Shown piece by piece: positions 5,501-7,586 of a stretch of DNA of 7,586 nucleotides. A program made the translations under genes and the position numbers. This stretch comes from an uncultured Lysobacteraceae bacterium. Its GTDB lineage: Bacteria; Pseudomonadota; Gammaproteobacteria; Xanthomonadales; Rhodanobacteraceae. Under the pieces are notes generated by a model. The model was not told the origin of the DNA. It made no database searches and saw nothing but the letters and a program-made list of their open reading frames with translations. Every line of letters begins with the position of its first letter. Positions within the stretch are counted from its first letter, which is position 1. The stretch lies in contig CAMLSI010000253.1 in assembly GCA_946482585.1 (NCBI GenBank), forward strand, positions 1 through 7,586. The letters are read 5' to 3'.

Positions 5501-7586
5501 CTGCGCGGCGCGGGCTTCCAGGTCGATGCGCGCACCGCGTTCGCGGCGCCGGTGCTGGCCGACCTCGCGGCGCGACTCGAGCGCGTCGCCGAGACCGGGC
5601 CCTCCGCGGCCGCGGCGAATCCGCCCGCGACGCACGGCGACACTATCGTGCCGGCCGATGTGACGCGGGTGGCGCTGAGTCAGGCCGAGATCGACGCGAT
5701 CGTCGCGCGCGCCCCCGGTGGCGCCGCGAACATCCAGGACATCTACCCGCTGTCTCCTCTGCAGGAAGGAATACTTTTCCATTATTTGCTGGGCGGTCGC
5801 GGTGATCCGTATCTCGCCCGCCAGATCCTGGTCTGCGCCGACGCGACACGGCGCGACGCGCTGCTCGACGCGATCCGCCAGGTCATAGACCGTCATGACA
5901 TCCTGCGCAGTGCGGCCTGCTGGGAAGGTCTTGCGCGTCCTGTGCAGGTCGTCTGGCGCCGCGCGACGCTGTTGCCGGAAACCCTGCCGGCGGCGGGGTT
6001 CGACGCGGCCGTCGCCGCGCTGCAGGCAGCGACCGATCCGTCGAGCCTGCGCCTCGATCTCGCGCAGGCCCCACTGATCCGGGCCTGGTGCGCGCCGATC
6101 GCGGGCGAGTCGCGCATCGCCGTCGCCCTCGTGTTCCACCATCTCGTCGTCGATCACGTTTCGCTGGAGCGCATCGTGTCCGAGGTCGGGCAGATCCTGC
6201 TCGGCCGCGCCGCGACATTGCCGCCGCCGTTCGCGTTCCGCGACTTCATCGCGCGCCTCGACGCGGCGGCGCCGCAGACGCACGAAGCCTATTTCCGCGC
6301 GCGCCTCGGCGACATCGACGAGCCGTGCGCGCCGTTCGGCATTCTCGAGACCGATGCGGCGGACACGCCTGCCGAGGCGCGGCTGCAGCTCGACGCGGAT
6401 CTCGGCGCCGCGCTGCGCAGACTCGCGCGACGCCTCGGCGCGACACCGGCGGCGCTGTTTCACACGGCCTGGGCGCAAGTCGTCGGCCTCTGCAGCGGCC
6501 GGCGGGACGTGGTCTTCGGCACGGTGCTGTCGGGACGCCACCATGGCGCCGCGGGAGCGGGGCAGACCCTGGGCATGTTCCTCAACACGCTGCCGCTGCG
6601 CGTCGCGCTCGATCGCGGCGACGCGCGTGCGGTGGTCGCCGGCGTGCAGCGCGAGCTCGGCGAATTGCTCGCGCACGAGCAGGCTTCGCTGGCGCTGGCG
6701 CAGCGTTGCAGCGGCGTCGACACGCAGTCGGCGCTGTTCGGCGCACTGATCAACTATCGCTTCGGCCGCGACGACGGCGACGCCGAAACGCAGGCGCTGT
6801 GGCAGGACATGCCGCTGATCTTCGCCGACGAGCGCAGCAACTATCCGTTCACGCTGGTCGTCGATGATCGCGGAGACGCGTTCTACTGCAAGCTGTTGTG
6901 CGCGCAGAGCCACGGCCCGCAGCGCGTGCTCGACTACCTGCAGCGCGCGCTGCGCGGACTGGCCGTCTCGCTCGAGGCGGAGGGTCCGCTGCCGCGCAAC
7001 GCGGCATTGATCGGCAGCGAAGAAACGCAGCAGCTCGCGCGTTTCGGCACGGCGGCGACGAGCGATTTTTGCGCCGCCGGCACCACACTCGCCGAGGCGT
7101 TCGAGACCCAGGTCCGGCGCACGCCGTCGGCGGTCGCGCTGCAGGATGCGACGGTGCGGCTGACGTACGCGGCGCTGAATGCGCGCGCCAACCGGCTCGC
7201 GCGGCATCTGGTCGCGCTCGGCGCAGGCCGCGACGACCGTATCGCGGTCTGTCTCGCGCGCAGCGTCGATGCGGTCGTCGCTCAACTGGCGGTGATCAAG
7301 GCCGGCGCAGCGTATCTGCCGCTGGATGTCGCCGACCCGGAAGCGCGCCAGCGTTTCGTGCTCGACGATGCGGCCGCACGCATCGTCGTGACCGACCTCG
7401 CCCACGAAGACGCGTTGCCGGCCCTGGCCGCGCTGCAGGTCGTCGTGATCGACGATCCCTCGACGCAGGCGCGCATCGGCGCCAACGGCGAGGAGGACCC
7501 GGATCGCAGCGCGTTGCCGTTGCGCGGCGACCATCTGGCTTATGTGATGTACACCTCGGGATCGACGGGCCGGCCGAAGGGCGTGA
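2561..7586 (+). CDS. NRPS, 5' part: interface-like domain - A(Asn/Asp) - PCP - dual C/E-type C - A (3' truncated)
   Basis: An ATG at 2561 opens a frame that stays free of stops to the end of the window (1675 codons); the gene continues beyond it. The start is supported by the conserved C-domain opening YRLAPQQEFLW about ten residues in and by the position just after the gene 1 stop. Domains in order: degenerate C-like domain (residues about 7-405), adenylation (429-922), PCP (934-1010), condensation of dual C/E type (1058-1475), and the start of a second adenylation domain (from 1508, cut after core A3). All core motifs fall in the same frame, so I see no frameshift. Inferred role: load Asn/Asp on the PCP, present it to the gene 1 hydroxylase and C domain, then pass the peptide to the next module. 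It contains no TTA, CTA or TCA codon between 2705 and 7534, reflecting strong GC bias. Confidence 0.95.
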   Translation, partial: MDAGNQIQGYRLAPQQEFLWRHARFLAGRIDLALSGAAQAAAAHAAWSRLVREQDLLRAVWLDVPGLSLPLLRVADDVGAHCRECDLRGVDVAAQAAAIEAALAAPGADRPLPVRACLARVGDDAWRFVAAVSALCADAVSLQVLAMRLRTLIGGGTDADGDASLFFHYAQWQHDNATTHEADANAVPANGAAATPPRLPYDGIGDADGDPVATWRRPLGASPLRLLVQTHADRGERRTALIAAYAAVLERLCGNLSVLGVEIDGRERFDDLAAAVGPFTRCLPLRLSLQGDYRYEEICRRVGDGVARLERRQDAPSAEHGDTPPYAIGFLAASSQSADATFAAAAPYRLLLQVVEHDAGIVLHWQRDPRVLSAAAVARLHEQLETLLQAALSAPQTTLERLPLLGAAEREALLVAFNATAAAVDLDARVDRCIAAQARVAPQRIAVEAVDGSLSYAELDARADRLAATLRGQDRRTPVGICLRRSLDLVVAIVATMKTGHAWLPLDPSLPPLRLAQIVGDAGCDRVLTQTASVAALEACDTRVARIVLDGEAASAVPVVACDVATSPEDLAYVMYTSGSTGAPKGVMVTQRGLANYLQWCRRAYPLYEGALVPVHSSIAFDLTVTSLLAPLTCGATVHLLDEAHGLDALPRLIRERRRVALVKITPAHAQWLAQALAEDTPQIDALVIGGENLQAGHVSEWRRRFPGTRLFNEYGPTETVVGCCVQALSDVDWNHAPLPVGRPIDNTRLYVLDAAQQPVATGETGELYIGGHGVARGYLGRIDLTDARFVPDPFATEAGARLYRSGDLARHRPDGALEILGRVDQQIKLRGYRIEPAEIESALCRDAAVAQAVVVARADRSGEQRLVAYLVPDAAHELPTPAQLRARLEPLLPEAMLPSHFVRLAALPLTANGKVDRAALPDWGQEAVSRKPYRAPSTPAECALAQQWRDLLALDQVGCDDHFFELGGHSFLLIALIERLRGAGFQVDARTAFAAPVLADLAARLERVAETGPSAAAANPPATHGDTIVPADVTRVALSQAEIDAIVARAPGGAANIQDIYPLSPLQEGILFHYLLGGRGDPYLARQILVCADATRRDALLDAIRQVIDRHDILRSAACWEGLARPVQVVWRRATLLPETLPAAGFDAAVAALQAATDPSSLRLDLAQAPLIRAWCAPIAGESRIAVALVFHHLVVDHVSLERIVSEVGQILLGRAATLPPPFAFRDFIARLDAAAPQTHEAYFRARLGDIDEPCAPFGILETDAADTPAEARLQLDADLGAALRRLARRLGATPAALFHTAWAQVVGLCSGRRDVVFGTVLSGRHHGAAGAGQTLGMFLNTLPLRVALDRGDARAVVAGVQRELGELLAHEQASLALAQRCSGVDTQSALFGALINYRFGRDDGDAETQALWQDMPLIFADERSNYPFTLVVDDRGDAFYCKLLCAQSHGPQRVLDYLQRALRGLAVSLEAEGPLPRNAALIGSEETQQLARFGTAATSDFCAAGTTLAEAFETQVRRTPSAVALQDATVRLTYAALNARANRLARHLVALGAGRDDRIAVCLARSVDAVVAQLAVIKAGAAYLPLDVADPEARQRFVLDDAAARIVVTDLAHEDALPALAALQVVVIDDPSTQARIGANGEEDPDRSALPLRGDHLAYVMYTSGSTGRPKGV
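2579..3775 (+). other. Degenerate condensation-superfamily domain (interface-type)
   Basis: The fold signature of a C domain is present: an opening RLAPQQEFLW, a C4-like FFHYAQWQ (near 3056) and a C5-like region GVEIDGRERF...VGPFTRCLPLRL (about 3338-3424). The active-site motif HHxxxDG is replaced by SALCADA at 2957-2977 (residues 133-139): both histidines are gone and the Gly is Ala, with only the Asp kept. The region after C4, normally a conserved EYW...LP segment, is replaced by an Ala/Asn/Thr-rich linker (about 3100-3150). It therefore should not form peptide bonds. Its place at the N-terminus of the partner of a hydroxylase-ended NRPS, just before an Asn/Asp A domain, matches the interface domain proposed to position beta-hydroxylases on carrier-bound residues. 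The alternative is a simply decayed C domain. The loss of catalytic residues is seen; the interface role is inferred. Confidence 0.8.
3845..5326 (+). other. Adenylation domain, predicted Asn (Asp possible)
   Basis: This is a complete A domain that activates an amino acid as its AMP ester and loads it on the following PCP. Visible cores: LSYAELDARADRLA (A1), MKTGHAWLPLD (A2), YTSGSTGAPKGV (A3, 4286-4321), FDLTVTSLL (A4, from 4421), NEYGPTE (A5, 4697-4717), GELYIGGHGVARGYL (A6), YRSGDLARHRPDG (A7), GRVDQQIKLRGYRIEPAEIE (A8) and NGKVDR (A10). Aligning by eye to GrsA PheA, the pocket residues are D235 (4424), L236 (4427), T239 (4436), K278 (4550), V299 (4622), G301 (4628), E322 (4700), V330 (4724), G331 (4727) and K517 (5303), giving DLTKVGEVGK. 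Known Asn codes are DLTKLGEVGK-like; known Asp codes are DLTKVGHIGK-like. DLTK fixes an Asn/Asp pocket, and Glu at 322 with Val at 330 favours Asn. Confidence 0.9.
5360..5590 (+). other. Peptidyl carrier protein domain
   Basis: This carrier domain follows the Asn/Asp A domain and holds that residue as a thioester. FFELGGHSFLLIALIERLR lies near 5450-5506, and the phosphopantetheine serine is at 5471-5473 (residue 971). The flanks (TPAECALAQQWRDLLAL before, TAFAAPVLADLAARL after) are typical. The core is LGGHS, not the LGGDS usual before a separate epimerization domain, consistent with the C domain that follows. By context this is the carrier on which the gene 1 hydroxylase would act. Confidence 0.93.
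5732..6985 (+). other. Condensation domain of dual C/E type with altered epimerization motif
   Basis: The domain begins IQDIYPLSPLQEGILFH and continues into HYLLGGRGDPYL, the place where dual condensation/epimerization domains (first characterised in arthrofactin synthetase) carry the extra HH(I/L)xxxxGD motif. Here that motif reads HYLLGGRGD at 5780-5806 (residues 1074-1082): the second His is Tyr. The main active site is HHLVVDH at 6137-6157 (residues 1193-1199), keeping both His and Asp with Gly changed to His. Later conserved pieces are VVFGTVLSGR (near 6510) and TLGMFLNTLPLR (near 6568). An A domain follows directly with no PCP between, so this is a condensing domain and not a stand-alone epimerization domain. 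It should join the peptide ending in (hydroxy-)Asn/Asp to the next residue. Whether it still epimerises the donor is open because of the Tyr. Confidence 0.82.
7082..7586 (+). other. Adenylation domain, N-terminal third (truncated by window edge)
   Basis: This is the start of the next module's A domain. TLAEAFETQVRRTP and LTYAALNARANRLA (A1, from 7160) are followed by KAGAAYLPLD (A2, 7298-7327) and YTSGSTGRPKGV (A3 phosphate-binding loop, ending at 7585). The window stops before cores A4 and A5, so the specificity pocket cannot be read and no substrate is predicted. The phosphate loop is intact and the frame is continuous with the preceding C domain. Confidence 0.93.

Noticed and set aside
3403..5805. 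800-codon plus-strand open frame overlapping the A, PCP and C domains of gene 2.
   Set aside because: It is out of frame with all NRPS motifs and gives an Arg/Ala-rich shadow translation typical of high-GC coding DNA.
5732..6985. Reading the second C-superfamily domain of gene 2 as a stand-alone epimerization domain.
   Set aside because: It is followed directly by an A domain without an intervening C domain, and its preceding carrier has LGGHS rather than LGGDS; the condensing (dual-type) reading fits better.
2702..7534. Long uninterrupted antisense open frame of about 1610 codons on the minus strand.
   Set aside because: It lies in exact codon register opposite gene 2, where minus-strand stops would need sense TTA, CTA or TCA codons, which this GC-rich gene avoids (it ends at the sense TCA at 2702-2704). 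The translation is Arg/Ala/Asp/Gln-rich with no recognisable domain, while the plus strand encodes continuous NRPS motifs.
4268..7585. Near-identical DNA around the two A-domain phosphate loops (4277-4321 and 7541-7585) as a possible repeat element.
   Set aside because: The similarity is limited to the conserved A3 motif shared by all adenylation domains; it is paralogy between modules and not a mobile or regulatory repeat.

Overview
The window is very GC-rich (about 70% by eye, strong G/C bias at third codon positions) and almost entirely coding on the + strand. It holds parts of two consecutive non-ribosomal peptide synthetase (NRPS) genes, separated by only 16 bases and so probably co-transcribed. 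Neither gene is complete: the first enters from the left edge already inside a carrier domain, and the second runs off the right edge inside its second adenylation domain. Codon use and a dual condensation/epimerization-type domain, common in Pseudomonas, Burkholderia and Xanthomonas relatives, point to a high-GC proteobacterium (beta or gamma). The genus cannot be fixed from this sequence.

Layout. Gene 1 (1-2544) reads: end of a peptidyl carrier protein (PCP), a full condensation (C) domain with intact HHIVCDG, then a C-terminal Fe(II)/2-oxoglutarate hydroxylase domain of the TauD/SyrP/AsnO type with an HxE...H metal site. Gene 2 (2561 to beyond 7586) reads: a degenerate C-like domain that has lost the HHxxxDG catalytic histidines, an adenylation (A) domain whose specificity pocket reads DLTKVGEVGK (Asn favoured, Asp possible), a PCP, a C domain that looks like the dual C/E class, and the first third of another A domain.

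How they work together (inference). The module that adds Asn/Asp appears split over two proteins. Gene 1 supplies the bond-forming C domain and the hydroxylase; gene 2 supplies the A and PCP domains plus a non-catalytic C-like domain that would dock the hydroxylase next to the PCP-bound residue. This is the arrangement described for siderophore synthetases with interface-associated beta-hydroxylases (I-beta-H plus 'interface domain'). The predicted product therefore carries a beta-hydroxy-Asn (or beta-hydroxy-Asp) residue, possibly epimerised by the next C domain. The points most worth checking are the Asn-like rather than Asp-like pocket and a His-to-Tyr change in the epimerization motif of the dual domain.

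No RNA genes, mobile elements, CRISPR arrays, promoters or terminators were seen.
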